Shown: in pieces, positions 48,201-61,304 of the stretch | How the letters are laid out: the number at the start of each line of letters is the position of its first letter | Position numbering within the stretch: position 1 is the stretch's first letter | Made by a program: the position numbers and the translations under genes | Origin: Psettodes erumei | Taxonomy: Eukaryota > Chordata > Actinopteri > Pleuronectiformes > Psettodidae | Reading direction: 5' to 3' | Length of the DNA: 64,000 bases | Assembly (NCBI GenBank): GCA_016785225.1 | Contig: JAFBJZ010000656.1 | Coordinates: 1,197,001 to 1,261,000, forward strand | Notes under the pieces: model-generated | The model's database searches: none | What the model was told of the DNA's origin: nothing | The model's input: only the letters and a program-made list of their open reading frames with translations

Positions 48201-49290
48201 ACACCCACACTTCCCCTGTGCTCCGGTCTGCAGGAGCTCAGTTCACAGGACAGCCTGAGCAACCAGAGAGGGCACAGACACCTCACTAATCACAGCAGCA
48301 ATTAGTGCAGGCATCATAAAGCACCGCTGCCTATAAAACAGCTATTGAGTTTAGTGTTATCATCATTACCTTTCCTTCCTCGGCTTGCTAATCAGCCCAT
48401 GCGCTGGGCAGAGAAGCAGACGGGTAGCAAATAATGAATTCCTAATCAGAAACAATGGGATCCTCACCTGATGTCCCTGGTGTTATTGCTCCTTGCACCC
48501 GTGGAGGAGTAAACATTTACAAATCAAAGTTATTTAGTTGATTAGGCTGCCCAGAGGTAATGAACAGATAAAGTGAGGCGTCAAAGAGAAGTGTAATAAA
48601 AGCTCCATGTCTTTCCAGGGTCCATAGAACTTCGACACTGGAAGAAATGACATTTATGGCATGTTCTATCAGTATATTGTGTCAGAGCGCAACTGTTTCT
48701 TGCTCACTGTGAATGCACATTGCAAATTGCAAAATGCAGTTCACGCTTTTGTTTTATTTGTGATGCCATTTACGATGCAAACACTTCAGCTGTTTTATTG
48801 ACGACCTTTAAATGTTTTCAACACGTTCTTCAACCTCAAGGACTGTACAGGCTGTTTGTCAGATACAAGCCATAGGAACATTTCCTGAGTGACCTTGCAG
48901 CAACAGGAGATATGTCACATATAAACTTCTGAGAATCACTGTTGAAGAAAAACAGGGTTTGGGTTAAAATAGACACTTTGTTGAGGTTAGAGGACTTTCG
49001 TCATCATGGTTATGTGATGATGGCAATATTAATAACATTGTTCTAGGTCCTAGAATGATTGTGGTCATGGTTAAAACAAAGAACGTTGACTATTTGTCCA
49101 AAACGAGAATGAACAGCAGCCTCCACTGTCAAAATGCCATTAAATGACAGTGTATTGTGAATTGGACATACTGTTTACTAAAGTAATCAAGTTAGACGTT
49201 GGCATTGTTAAGCAAACCTTTGCAACCTGACAAACACTATCAACATGTCTCAGCTGAGGAGACAGAGCCTGTTCAACCACAGAAAAAATT
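45300..49290. other. Noncoding stretch, nothing distinctive
   Basis: Only chance-like frames (129 codons at most, 45461-45850, no domain). No tandem repeat, RNA gene or recognised transposon. Confidence 0.5.
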
Positions 49291-49299
49291 TGCTCATTT

Positions 49300-49317
49300 A
49301 TCACCATCCTCTGTGAT
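49300..49317 (+). repeat. Target-site duplication, left copy
   Basis: ATCACCATCCTCTGTGAT, an 18-base perfect match to 51201-51218. It flanks the RTE element on its 5' side. Confidence 0.88.
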
Positions 49318-49661
49318 TCACACCAGTGACTTCCATACTGGACCGGTCGAGGCCCAATTTAACAACGATCGCCATTGGTGCTGATAACCTACAGGGTGCC
49401 GGTGGAAACTGGACAACAGTGGGTCGAAGAAGGACAGGAGAACGACATGTCCACAGACAGAAGGTCAAGAGTAGGGACGCTGTTGCGTTGTGTGATGTTG
49501 GGACTATGACAGGAAAAGCTAGAGAGTTGGTGGACATGATGCAGAGGAGGAAAGTGGACATGAGACCAGGTGGAAAGATACCACGGCTAGGAGCTTAGGA
49601 ACAGGATTTAAGTTGTTCTACCATGGTGTTGACAGGAGGTGAGAAGGTTGTCAGATAGATT

Positions 49662-49943
49662 ATGAGTATGAAGATAGAAATTGAAGGTGTGTTGTTAAAT
49701 GTTGTTAGTGGTTATGCCCCACAGGTAGGATGTGAGCAAGAAGAGAAATTCTGGAGTGAGTTAGATGGGGTAATGCAGAGTATCCCTAAAGCTGAGAGGG
49801 TGATTATTGGTGCAGGCCTCAATGGACATGTTGGAAAAGGAAACAGAGGAGATGAGGAAGTGATGGGCAGGTTTGGATTTTGCAAAAAGGATGGAAATGG
49901 CTTTCGTGAAACCATTTTTGAGAAGAGACGTGGGACAGGATAA
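49662..49943 (+). pseudogene. LINE endonuclease domain fragment
   Basis: Best-preserved 93-codon piece of the RTE ORF. It holds the SGYAPQ motif (residues 16-21) and the NGHVG stretch after the mutated GAGLN. In relatives the third residue of GADLN is the metal-binding aspartate of the APE-type nuclease; glycine here predicts no cleavage activity. The frame breaks after residue 93, and the domain continues in the next frame from 49943 with YKSGGRSIQVDIILCRR. Confidence 0.85.
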
Positions 49944-50624
49944 TGTATAAGAGTGGAGGTAGGAGCATACAGGTAGACATCATCTTGTGCAGACGATGTA
50001 AACTTAAGGAGATTAGTAACTACAAAGTAGTGGTAGGTGAGAATGTAGCAAGACAGCATAGGATGGTAATGTGTAAGATGACTCTGGTTGTGAAAAAGAT
50101 GAGGAAGCTGAGAGAGGAGGAGAGCTGTGTGGATTTCAGGAAGGAGTTGAGGCCCTGGGTTGTCAGGAGGTGCTCCCAAATGACTGGACAACCACAGCTA
50201 ATATTATCAGGGAGACAAATAGAAGAGTACTTGGTGTGTCATCTGGGAGGAAATTAGACAAGGAAACCATGTGGTGGAATGAGGAAGTGCAGGACTGTAT
50301 CAAGAAAGAAGTTAGCTAAGAAGAAGTGGGACATGGAGGGCACAAATGAGAGTAAGCAGAAGTACAGTGAAATGCAGCGCAAACTGAAGGTAGAGATGGC
50401 AAAGGCCAAACAGAGGGAATATGATGACTTGATGACTATAATGATTTGTACAGGTTGGCAAAGCAAAGAGATAGAGATGCAAAGGATGTGCAGCAGGTTA
50501 GGTTGATTAAGGACAGAGAAGGAAATGTAGTGACATAAGCCAGAATGATGTGATGGGAAGATGGAAAGAGCATTTTGAAGAGCTGATGAATGGGGAGAAT
50601 GAGTGAGAACATTGGGTAGAAGAA

Positions 50625-51169
50625 GTGGCTGGAGTGGACCACTTAGTAGCAAAGATTAGTAAAGATGAAGTGAGCAAGGCATTGAAGAGGATGAAGAAAG
50701 GAAAGGCAGTTGGTTCATATAATATACCAGTGGAGGTATGGAAGTGTTTCAGAGAGGTGGCAATAGAGTTCTTAACTAGGCTATTTAACAAGATCTTAGA
50801 GAGTGAGAGGATGCCTGAGGAATGGAGGAAAAGTGTGCTGGTGCCTATTTATTCTATAAGAACAAGGGAGATGTGCAGAGTTGCAGCAACGATAGAGGTA
50901 TAAAGTTGATGAGCCATACAATGAAGTTATGGAAAAGAGTAGTGGAAGCTAGGCTAAGGACAGAAGTGAGCATTTGTGAGCAGCAGTATGGTTTCATGCC
51001 ACCGTGGTTCATGCTGAGTTTAGAACTGCCAGGCAGAAGGTCTAGAGGGAGACGAAAGAGGAGATTTATGGATGTGGTGAAGGAGGACATGAAGTTAGTT
51101 GGTGTGAGAGAAGAGGATGAAGAGGATAGGATTAAATGGAGGCAGATGATTCGCTGTGGCGACCCCTGA
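50625..51169 (+). pseudogene. LINE reverse transcriptase N-terminal and tail fragments
   Basis: The frame at 50625-50903 covers the first RT blocks (KGKAVGSYNIPVEVWK, then EFLTRLFNKILESERMPEEW). The next frame, 50822-51169, continues KNKGDVQSCSNDRGIKLMSH to QQYGFMP and then jumps to the C-terminal tail. Palm motifs that hold the catalytic residues are absent, so hundreds of codons are deleted. There is one frame change near 50850. Confidence 0.82.
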
Positions 51170-51200
51170 AGGGAGCAGCCAAAAGAGGAAGAAGACAAAG

Positions 51201-51218
51201 ATCACCATCCTCTGTGAT
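51201..51218 (+). repeat. Target-site duplication, right copy
   Basis: ATCACCATCCTCTGTGAT, identical to 49300-49317, immediately after the LINE tail 'gaagaagacaaag'. Confidence 0.88.
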
Positions 51219-53475
51219 ACAGCATCAACTCCAAATAAAATAACCCATGTCACTTTTGAGGGAAGAAGCAGAACATTCATTTTCTCACATATGGAAGGCT
51301 GAGTTCAAATACAATAGTCTGGCTAATGGTAGGTAAAAGGTTTAGGTAGCTGTTGTAATATAAATGACATTACAGAGTCACTTTTCTGATTTAATGGCTC
51401 TTTTCTATTAGAGCTGTAGCTTTTACCATTATCCCACATTTAGCCAATGCAGGCACGGTGACCGCTATTCAGCAGGAGTTTCACAGTCACACTTTAAAGC
51501 TCATCAGAACAATTAAGCTGTTGGTGATGTCTCAGCGTAAAGAGAAACTCAGCGACTGAAAACCTTTTTAGTGTCAATCTCAACAGATTGAATTTCTCAC
51601 CTTCTGTACTAATGTAGACGTGTACCCCAAGGTGTGTCAGTGCATCACTGTACTGGTTTATATATTTACTTGATTAAATTAATTAATACATGTTCCCTCT
51701 TAAATACAGCATGTCAGCTTGGACAGTTGCCCTGGCACAATGCATGTTGATTGCCATTCTTCAAATATGCATTTATTCAGCCCGTCACCTTCCTGAAATT
51801 CAAAGGCATCTCTTGAACTCTTGACGTGTGAAGCCAGCCGTCTGCCACAAACCTATGAAGTTCTCTCTAATCTGCAGCGCCAGTAATTGTAGCTTGACTC
51901 TCCCTCATATGGACCCAAACACAACACTCTTCTAATGATAACAATAAATTAACTTTCTCTGCTCCACTGAAGCCCATAAATAATTAATTGGTTTGTTAAA
52001 GACGAGCCGGTTTTGCATGACCGATTTGCTTCCTGCTCCAGACGGTGTGATCGGATGCTGCTGCCTCAGCGCTCCTTTCATGTCTGTGCAATTAAAAATG
52101 GCACGTTGGCAAAATATGAGCTTTGTTTGGGAATTTTAACGTCACATTTTGGTTTTTTTAACTGATCTTCTTCTTTCTTGAGTCAAACCACTGGAGAAGC
52201 GGCAGGAATATGCTACACCTGAAAGACTTTGGCTCTGACCCTTTGGGGACACCTTCAATAATAAAGCAGGCTAATGTTTGAAATAAACAAGCCGTCATCA
52301 CTGTGGTGTGTCCCTCGCTTTACAGCTTTCTTAACAACACTATCATCTATGCAAGGATTTTGCTTTTTAACTCCTCTTGGCTACAAACATGACTGTAAGG
52401 TCCTGTATAGATTGTGATGAAAATATAGTCATTGAAATTACGCTTTTGTAGATTTATTATTTCCTGGGCAAAATTCCACAATTGCATCTCTTTGGGTATT
52501 ATCCTGTTACTGTCTAGGTACCAAAATCCAGATTTCAAAGGAGAAAAGTTGATAAAAAAGAAGAAAAAAGTTGTTCAAATCAAATAAAAATACTGTTTTT
52601 TTTAATCAAAAGCCATATATCGATATACTATGTCCATGTATACATCCTCTGAGACTTCTCAGTTACAGACTTTTGGACCCCAATTTATATATATGCAAGA
52701 AAATAAGGGATTGCAAGTTTGCAGATTCGTGATCAGGCCTCTGGAGGTAAAACTCTTACTTTTACATGGGTGAATTTCATCAGCCGGTTGGGAGGGTTGC
52801 TCACTGTTATCAAGCCAAATGTCTGCGCATCGTTCATTTTGATTCTGCAATCCTCCAGTATTGGCGCTGAGAGCACAGCACATAAATCAAGCAGCAGATC
52901 TGTCTATAAGTGGTTCTAATTCTGTGATAGTATTGGTGGGCTTTGTGGAGGCATTTTTTCTGGCCAGATGCACAATCTTTAGCTTTATTTTCTTGATGCT
53001 ACTCATTTTGTATTTTTGGTAATGGCGTGTGATGGCGAATGTGCCATCGGGAGGCCAAAAGTGCAATATACTGTAGTGGAGTAATAATCAAGCAAGTGTC
53101 GGTACCCTGGCACGTGTGCTCACAGAGAGCGCCAGTAGGCTTCATTGCAGAGGAGGCAGTCGTTTTCTTTTTTCATGGCCTTACCAAGCACTGCGTCAAG
53201 AGCTCTGGCTGTACTTTTAATGTTTATCATCCAACACAGAGCTGCCAATATGCGTCATGATGCACAGAGTTAAAAGTCTGGCAAATGACATCCTCCTCCT
53301 GCAGTATCATTGAACAGTTTCTGAAACTGCGAAACGGTTCTCTCGGGGAGCATGTAGCCAAATGTGCTGTCTTCTCCCACGCCAATTTAATTTAAGGTGC
53401 CATATATTTACTTCAGAGTGCCGCTGGGAGAGGCTTTTTGTGGCACACAATCTTTTGTGGTGGATTTTTGCTCTC

Positions 53476-53505
53476 AAAAAATAAATAAATAAATAAAATA
53501 AAATA
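53476..53505. repeat. (TAAA)n-type microsatellite
   Basis: A-rich run with AAAT units, 'aaaaaataaataaataaataaaataaaat'. Confidence 0.9.
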
Positions 53506-54480
53506 GTCAGAGCGTGCTCGCGCAGGGCAGTCTGCTTTTAAAGGAAATGAAGGGAAGTGATCTGATTTTTGTCATGACTCATGTCAGCACCTACACTGGC
53601 GGATTTATGTATTCCTCCGAATCGCACGCTGGTTTCAGCACAGGGTCACTGTGGCCACACAGAGGCCAAAGAAAGAAAAAAAACGTTGCCACCACCGGAG
53701 AGTGAAATGAACTGCAGCTTCTTATCTTTGCCCTCATATTTTTACCAATATAGAGCGGGTGTCAGGTCTGCAAACAGAAAATGCAGCCCCTCTGCACAGG
53801 ATGCCTCTGATCAGTAAACATTTTTCCTTTTGTGAAGCGGGTACAGGCTGAATCATCTCCACATGACATCAACTGGCCGCAGGGTTGTTAAATATATGTT
53901 TTTACATGAAACATTAAGATCTCTAGAAAGTTCCCAGCCTGTCAGCCTGCTTAAATAAATCCCAGTGCAGCCCCTCATGTGCTCTCTGCTCATTAATCAT
54001 GGTTAAATAAGAGTTGATATGTATAAGTTTGTTTCTTTCTCACTCTACAGCTGAACGCCTCATTTCCAACTTTATAGTCTCTAGCACTGACATCTGGAAA
54101 CATACTTTGATGTCTAAAAGGGCCAGAACAACAACACAGAATTGAAGCCATGACGATGAAAGTCACGTAACCTTTCCAAAGTAGGCTATTTATTTCAACC
54201 CATTCCAGGACTTTTCTTATGTGTGACCCTCTGATTAGATCAGGGACAGATTAGAAATCACTTCAGTGAGTGGTTCCAGACAGATTATGTAAGTATTTTG
54301 TTGTTTTACATGCAGGACTTGTTGGATCTTTTAAGTCATCAAGTTTAAGCAGACACAAAGCTCTCAGTCTTTATTGAGGGAAGATCTACTAATAAAGACT
54401 AAAAACAATGCTTTGGTCAGTGATAATGATGATTTAGTGTGGTCAAGTCACTTTAAAGATTCAGGGGGAAAGATTTGTTC

Positions 54481-54509
54481 ATATATATATGTATATATAT
54501 ATATATATA
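54481..54509. repeat. (AT)n microsatellite
   Basis: AT run of 29 bases with one G interruption. Confidence 0.95.
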
Positions 54510-57500
54510 AACTTGTAATTACAACGTGACAAACTTCTTTACCGTAATTTTCAGGTATTATACCGTGAAACCACCCATGCCTTTCAGAGGGCACACCAGC
54601 ACACAGACCACAAGATAAGCCTGAATCACCCCAATGATTGTTCACTTGAGTGTCCCCGTAAATAAATCATGGGGCAAAGTGAAATGGGAGCCTCGGACAG
54701 ACGGGTGCCTGTGCCACCGCAAGGGCTGTGTCAATTAATGTTGCACGACAAGCGTACATGGCCCGAAACCGGGCCTGCCTGAAACCTTCTGCCATTCACT
54801 TTCATCAATAATGAAGCAGGATCTGTCTCCTGAGTGAGTCGACACCCTGGTTCAGCCCGATCCCCAGCCCTCCCAACAGCCATCATCTCTTTCTCTCTCC
54901 TTATGTTCCCTTTCGATGGCCTCTGCTTCAATCTCCCAAAATCAGAGTTGACTCATTTCTTCACTGTAATTCCAGAAAAATAGATTGCAGCTTGCAGCTT
55001 TCGGGGGCAGGGAGGTAATCGCCTGCTATTGAATTCCATTTTCTTAGTCATGCAAAACACTGGCTCAATTCAATCTATAAATACTTCCCATCCTTTTGTT
55101 CCCCACCCATTAAGTACTGATAACAGACACAGGGTGGGTGGATGCAAGGCTGGAAAAGTGGAAGGCAGAGTTGCAGTGGGTGAGGTAGCAGTGGCTGAAC
55201 GGGTGACAGGGAGAAGTAGTGAATAGATAATTTCCATGCAATTATCCTGAATGTGATTCATCTTCTTTTAGAAATGTTCCTTCCCCGGAATGTGTCCGTC
55301 ACTCTTCTTACCCCCTTAATCCCCCATAATTTTAGGCTATTTTCCAGCAGTTCTACATTCCCTCCTCCATCCCCCCCCAAGTCTGGGAATAGCTGTCAAT
55401 ATGATTTATCATTGACGCTAACTGGTGTAGCTGTCCCGCTGTGAAGGCTGATTAGATGACCATCTTGCTGATACAGCTTCGTCAGGGATAGTAGTCTGTA
55501 GCGATAACAGCCCCGCCCTGTCTCTTTTCTTCTCTTCATGTGTCGCTCTATCTTTCTCTCTGCCATGCTTCATGTTTGCCTTCCCTGAGCACATTCCCAC
55601 ACCCCTTGCCAGCCTATTAAAGCTTCACTAGCCTCCGCTCTCATGGAAAAATTTACTTGTCCAAGCCAACATGAGTTACAATTTGCAGCTGATTTTTTAA
55701 ATGTCTGCTTCCCTGTGATGCTGTAGATTTGCCCTATTTGAACCCCCCCCCTCCAAAAACAACAACAAAACAAAACAAAAAACTGCAGTGTCAGGCATGA
55801 AAGAAATCTCAGCCTAACCAAGTGATGAATTGAAACACAAGACCGAAGCACAAACTGTTTGGCAAACAGCAGCGAAACAGCACTTCCTCCACAGAAAGTG
55901 CAAGTCAGCAGGGTTTTTTTTGCCTGTTTCATCCTTCTGCTGCTCGGTATGAAGCATTACATGCTAGCAGTTGGCTGATGCTTTTACATGAAATTTAAGA
56001 GTCTGTTTGAAAAGCACCTTGCACCCTCTCTGGAACATGGCAATCACTTCGCCAGCTAAATACAATACATTGTCGCTGTGAACATATTAGCATTGAGCGC
56101 AAAGAACAAAGTGAAGCTTCACAGAGCTACAGACTCTTCTTGTTTCTGTACTATCTTTGCATGTTGTGTAGTGATGTGTAGTGTGAACAACCTGACAGAC
56201 TATGGTAACTGGAATAACTATGGTTCTGGAATGGAAATCCAATGAAATGCAAAATTTTAATCCTGCACAAAAAATATGACAATAAGCATATCAATCTCGA
56301 AGAGAAAAAAAAATAGCAAAGACTATCATTGTTCCAGGGAATCGGTGTAAAACTGAAACCCATCTATTAACTGGCTCTGTGGCACTGGGCAGACTCCAGC
56401 ACTGTACACCATTAACACAGCAGGCTTTTCCACTTTACACTCCCCAATGATTCCCATTAAAGTCCCTTTATTGTTTCTCTGACCTCTATGTGGAGTGACC
56501 CGCTCACATGGCAACTGTATCTGAAATGAATGTCCACATTTGCATCATTCACCTGTCACAGGGGCATCATTACTTGGGTGGCTGAAGCGAATGGGTGTCT
56601 TTGTTTGAGGGGAGTGAGGACAAAAGAAGGGTTCTTTCATATCTGTGCTCATAAATGTCTTGATTTTACAGTGACTCTGGCAACACATGAAAAGACGTGG
56701 ACAGCTGATTTTAATTTTCCAACTCTTCTGTTGTTTAACTATTACTTGAGATTTGCTTTAAAAAAAATCAGACAAACTCCATAATTATATTGTCAATATG
56801 TGCATCTTTACATTTCTACTAAGATAAGCATAAGCAGAGGAAATTTTCGGCAATGATTTTAGCCTGGTATTTTCTCTAAATAACCGGGAAAGGGATTGGT
56901 TTGAAAACCTTGGGAGTGGAATTAGACGTCAGCAAACACCTTCGCTGCAATGCTCTATAAATGCTGTCACTGTATAATCCATCATGCAGCCATGCTGATT
57001 CACCTGTCTGCAATCACACACACCCCGGCTTCCATCTTACAGTCAGAGCCTTTCAAGACCAACTCAGACACATCGCAGAGAAAACATCCAAACTGGCCCG
57101 ATCAAAGCAAATCCCCGAAACCGAAAATTCCTTGAACCTTTCATGACTGGCAGAAGATTAAAAAAAGAAAAGGGAAATATGGTCAGGTTTTTATGGCAAA
57201 CCCAGCAAACTCCTGTCTTTGTAATGCTGAGTGGCAGCTTCCTCAGACGAGAACAGGGATTCTAATCAGAATAAATACAAGAAGATGCTCAGACCTGTTG
57301 AGTGGCCAAGTCATTAACATGACAGACAGACATGCAGAGGAGACTCCTGAATCCCTTCCTCGACATGTGTGACCAGAAAAAAAAGAAGCCCTTGTTTTGA
57401 AAATCGTTGGCGCTGACATATAATGCGCACACATGCACATCATGGCAGTGACTCAGGCTGGGACCTGCAGTGTCCCATTGACGTCACAGCTGTTGGGTGG

Positions 57501-59454
57501 ATGCCGCTTCCTGCAGATGCCTCGTTCAAGTTCATCCCCAGGTGTGCAGTCCATTGGACTGACGTCAGTGGCTTCTGGTGGCTGAGGCAGATGGGCTGTC
57601 ACTGTGTATTCCACAACTGTACCGTCGTATTATCATCCTTCTTTTGACCTCAGCCACCCAACATATATCATGTTCATCCTCCACGCTTATAAGTAACATT
57701 TTAAGGCTGCCACTTTCACAAAGCCAAGCTGAGCTGCGGATATGTGATAGCCAGACTCACCTTTCTACCACGCACGTCTTTATCTGCCAGATTAGGCTTT
57801 AAACCTAGTCACAGTCGCTAATCCTTTCTGTAGCGGTGTGTTGCATGAATCTGTTAACGCATTTGGGAATAATAAAGGGGGGCTAACATTTTTTGCACTC
57901 CTATTTTGGAGTAGCAGACACAGTAACTAAATGTATGTGGTGACCAGGACAGTGCTTTGTTAGAACAGCCAAGAAAAGAAAAAAAACAAACCCCATGTGA
58001 TTTTCACCTTTTTCACATGAATAATAACAGCCCCATTTACTTGCTGTAATTTGGCTTTGACAGTACTAATAATATGTATGACTGTATTAAGGCTGGTTGT
58101 CGTTAATGCTGCTGTGCCGTTTTGGATCTGCTGATGAATATTTTTTGACAGCTGTGCTAACCTTTACTCATTAATAGATATGAGGTGAGAGTGAAGTGGA
58201 AGAAAACTGTAATCACGTTCAACAAAGTCCTATAAAAGAAGGAGTCACCTGAAGCTTTTCATCCCTCCTAACATGAATCAGGTTAATCAAACTGTCACGC
58301 CACTCGATGAAAGTATGTTGGTCTCAAAACAAACCCCTGAGAGACAAAATGCAAAGGTGCAAAGTAACAGCAAACTGATGACTGCTCAGTAAAGCAACAG
58401 CTCTTAGTAGAATTTTTCTGTCAAACTCAACTTGAGTACAATGTCTGTAAATTGACCAAACTCTCCCAGGCACCAACATGATTGAATTAGTGTGAAAATG
58501 CTGCTGTTGGATGGATTAAGGCTGTACCTATAGTTATCACCTGGTTTCAGCTGATGAGCTTTTCTTCTCTACAACAGAGTTTAACGCCTTTAACGCCTTC
58601 AAGGAGAAACTTGTGTGCAGTTGTCCCTGTTTTCTTGCCCCTGTGATGACCGTCTTTTCAACCCAGTTCAGAGTGTGGCCGTTTGCATATGGATTCTTTT
58701 GCCTTGACACATGGTTGAGCTGCTATTCATTTCAAGAACACCCTACCCCTCGAGAGTAGTGAAAGCATGATGAAGTAACGGAACAAAAACGTGACTGAAA
58801 AGAAATGTCAGAGCAACAGCAGGAGCTCCAGTTTCCGAAGAAAACATGATTGTCTCAACAGTATATACTCAGAATACCGTCAGCTCTTTCTGCAAAACCA
58901 AAGCTCCCTGCTTTCCACACCTGCACGGGCCTTTTGCCATCCAACAGATTTTTTTCTCACTCGACTTTCCTTCCACAAATTATGATTGCAACAGGATTTT
59001 ACTGCTGGCGTAGCTCCATGCTTGTTCTGGGTTTGCTGCCACACATTCCAAGAGTGTGCATGTTTGCAACATTCCAGATGGTCCAATTTTACAAATCCTA
59101 TTTACAAATCCAGATGAATCTTGTAATCTGTAATTTCCTGTCCTTATCTCAGGGCTAGGTGGGAGCTCCTCTTGGAACGTAAGACAGGGTTTGATGAGAG
59201 CGGGCAGCCTGTAAATGTGAGATATGTTGAGATTCTTTAAATCCTGCAGTCTGATCCCAGCTTAAGAAGCTGCTCCTCGTCCCGCCTCGCTCTGCTCAAG
59301 ATGTCTTCATGCGGTACATATTGTCTGTTTTTAGAAACTGGGCAGTGTTGTCACATCACAGGGTGTTGTTTTAGTGGGTTTCCTGTTCGCCCCGGGGATG
59401 ATAATCGCCCATTTATATGTGACCAGGAGTAGGGGACACAGTGAGTATTTGATT

Positions 59455-59610
59455 ACCTGCGATGACGAGGTGACGTTTCTACCTGCAGTGATGACATTGA
59501 TACCTGCAGTGATGACATTTCTGTCTGCAGGGAGAATATTTGCACCCACAGTGATAGCTATTTTACCCACAGTGAGGATGTCTCCAGCCACAGTGACATC
59601 ATATCTACAT
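59455..59610. repeat. 21-bp minisatellite, six units, open in both directions
   Basis: Units beginning 'acctgcag / acccacag' start at 59481, 59502, 59523, 59544, 59565 and 59586, exactly 21 bases apart, with a diverged unit before (59455). Because 21 is a multiple of three, the plus-strand frame reads 7-residue repeats (PAVMTLI, PAVMTFL, ...) and the minus strand reads repeats such as VITAGIN and VITAGRN. Both frames (59374-59670 and 59615-59331) stay open, but neither resembles a known protein. Confidence 0.85.
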
Positions 59611-59619
59611 TGCATTCCA

Positions 59620-61275
59620 ATGGCAATTAAGTGTTTTAATGCTATTTCTTTCCAGTCACACTTTGCATAAGACTTTACCCCAACATCCCAAATGATTTTG
59701 ACAATATTAATATTTTCTATTTCAAAATGGATGCTATAACCATTTTAAAATGGTTGTGAGTACAGGGGCTGACTGAAAATCGTTGATTGGAAATCCTGAA
59801 AAGGGCATCTTTTGTGGCCACAGTCTGATAAATGTCCTCGAGTGATGTCGCTTGAGTCAGCATCTGTTGATCCAAAAAAAATGGAATACAATGGAAATGG
59901 AACAAAATCTTGGGCTGTGGCATTACAAAGACATCTTGTCAAATGAAAAGGACCACATCTATGGTTCTGCACATCAGTTTTGATCATTAATCACTGGCCA
60001 TCATGAGTCTGCCAAGGTTGTAGTGACTGATTGTGGAGTCTTATGCAAGAACCAGTCTTAATTGGCATGTAGTGGTGGCATTCACCAGTTCATGTCCATT
60101 TTCTTGCACTTGGGATTTTTCATGGAGCCACTTCAATCATAATGCAGTAATCTGAATGAAGTTCAATTTAATATAATACCAAAATAAATAAAAATATATA
60201 GCCAGACAGAAAAAAACATAATGCAAATTTAATATTCAGTTAATTAACAATGCATAAATTCCTTTCAAGCTGTAAATTAGTTGGACACTGAAGCAGTGGC
60301 ATCCACATGCCTTTTTTCCTCTTTCTCCATAACGTAGTCCATATAAATTCATGGCCATTTAATCCAGCTAAAAAGGGTTAAAAGCAAAACGCCAATGGAG
60401 AGCACCAATATTGAGTGCACAATCAACCACAAACAAACGGCACATACAAATGTGTACACATACAAAAGACCATCCACAAATGAGGAGGAAGCCTTGAGGA
60501 AGCAAGAAAACAAAAAACTCAAATCAATTTCTGTTCCTGAAAATAGAACAGCCAGTGTAGCAGGAAGTACTTTACTTCCACAACAATAATAAACAGTGAT
60601 GATGGTTCAACTTGTAATCCACTTAGTGTGCCTAATGAAATGCTACATATTGTTTGTATCTGTGTAAGACAAAAGGAAAAAAATAAACTTTCCCTCTGGC
60701 TTCTTCCTGCATAACTACACTCAGAGCTTCTCACTTATATTTCATGCTATTATCATGAGGACATAGAGCAGAGGGTCCGTGTCTTATTTTAGCAGTGTGG
60801 TTGGTGCAGCCCTTCCTGTAATGGACAGGAATAATTTAATTGGATTGGACAATGGCACAGGATTAAAACTGTCAGCCAAAGGTCTGTAATGGAAACAGGA
60901 ATGATGACGAGGTAGCATGAAATTGCTCCATGTTTTTAATTGGTATGGCACTGTATTTGCTCGGTTACAGGCATAGACTGCTACCTTTATCTGTAGTTCT
61001 CATTTATTCTGGAGCACGGTGCTTCTGCGGTATGTCCTTTTACAGGCAGAGAAAGACAATTGTAGATGTTCAATTTAGCGCGTGTGTGTGTATGTGTTGG
61101 GGGACGTATTCCCACAGATTTCCTTTTTTTTAGTTTTCTCCACTGCAAACCAGTAAAAAGATACTGGTGCTATTGCACCAAACATGAATTGATTAACCCA
61201 GGTTGAAAGGTAATAGTCACACGCCGAGCATGGAATGAACTGGATCGACTCCTGACCTTGAAAGAAGAAAACATT
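59620..61275. other. Noncoding stretch, nothing distinctive
   Basis: AT-rich with chance-like frames below 82 codons; no recognised repeat or RNA gene. Confidence 0.5.
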
Positions 61276-61283
61276 ACAGTATG

Positions 61284-61304
61284 CCCCCCACCCCCCACCC
61301 ACCC
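61284..61304 (-). other. G-quadruplex motif, single-base loops
   Basis: The minus strand has G-runs of 3, 3, 6 and 6 separated by single T bases. All-one-base loops give the most stable class of predicted parallel quadruplex. Confidence 0.8.

Larger units (their letters stand above)
49318..51200 (+). mobile_element. RTE-clade LINE, internally deleted and inactive
   Basis: Fragments of one ORF lie in order over several frames. They are the start (GTMTGKARELVDMMQRRKVDM, about 49499-49561), the APE-type endonuclease (VVSGYAPQVGCEQEE and VIIGAGLNGHVG, 49662-49943; SGGRSIQVDIILCRR and ARQHRMVMCKM, to about 50100), then the beginning of the reverse transcriptase (VSKALKRMKKGKAVG...RMPEEWRKSVLVPI, 50625-50850; QQYGFMP, to about 51000). 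This joins abruptly to the C-terminal tail LELPGRRSRGRRKRRFMDVV ending RWQMIRCGDP-like at 51169. The reverse-transcriptase core with its catalytic aspartates is missing at the junction (about 51001-51018). The endonuclease GADLN-type motif reads GAGLN, so the catalytic aspartate is lost. The 3' end 'tggcgacccctgaagggagcagcc' plus a GAAGAAGAC tail is typical of fish RTE elements. Frameshifts and stops confirm it is dead. A near relative of Rex3/BovB is the likely subfamily. Confidence 0.88.
51220..59450. other. Noncoding stretch with simple repeats only
   Basis: No supportable gene, RNA gene or recognised transposon; open frames reach only about 120 codons. Simple repeats at 53476-53505 and 54481-54509 are listed. 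An A-rich stretch with AAC and CAAAA units lies near 55755-55785. Confidence 0.5.
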
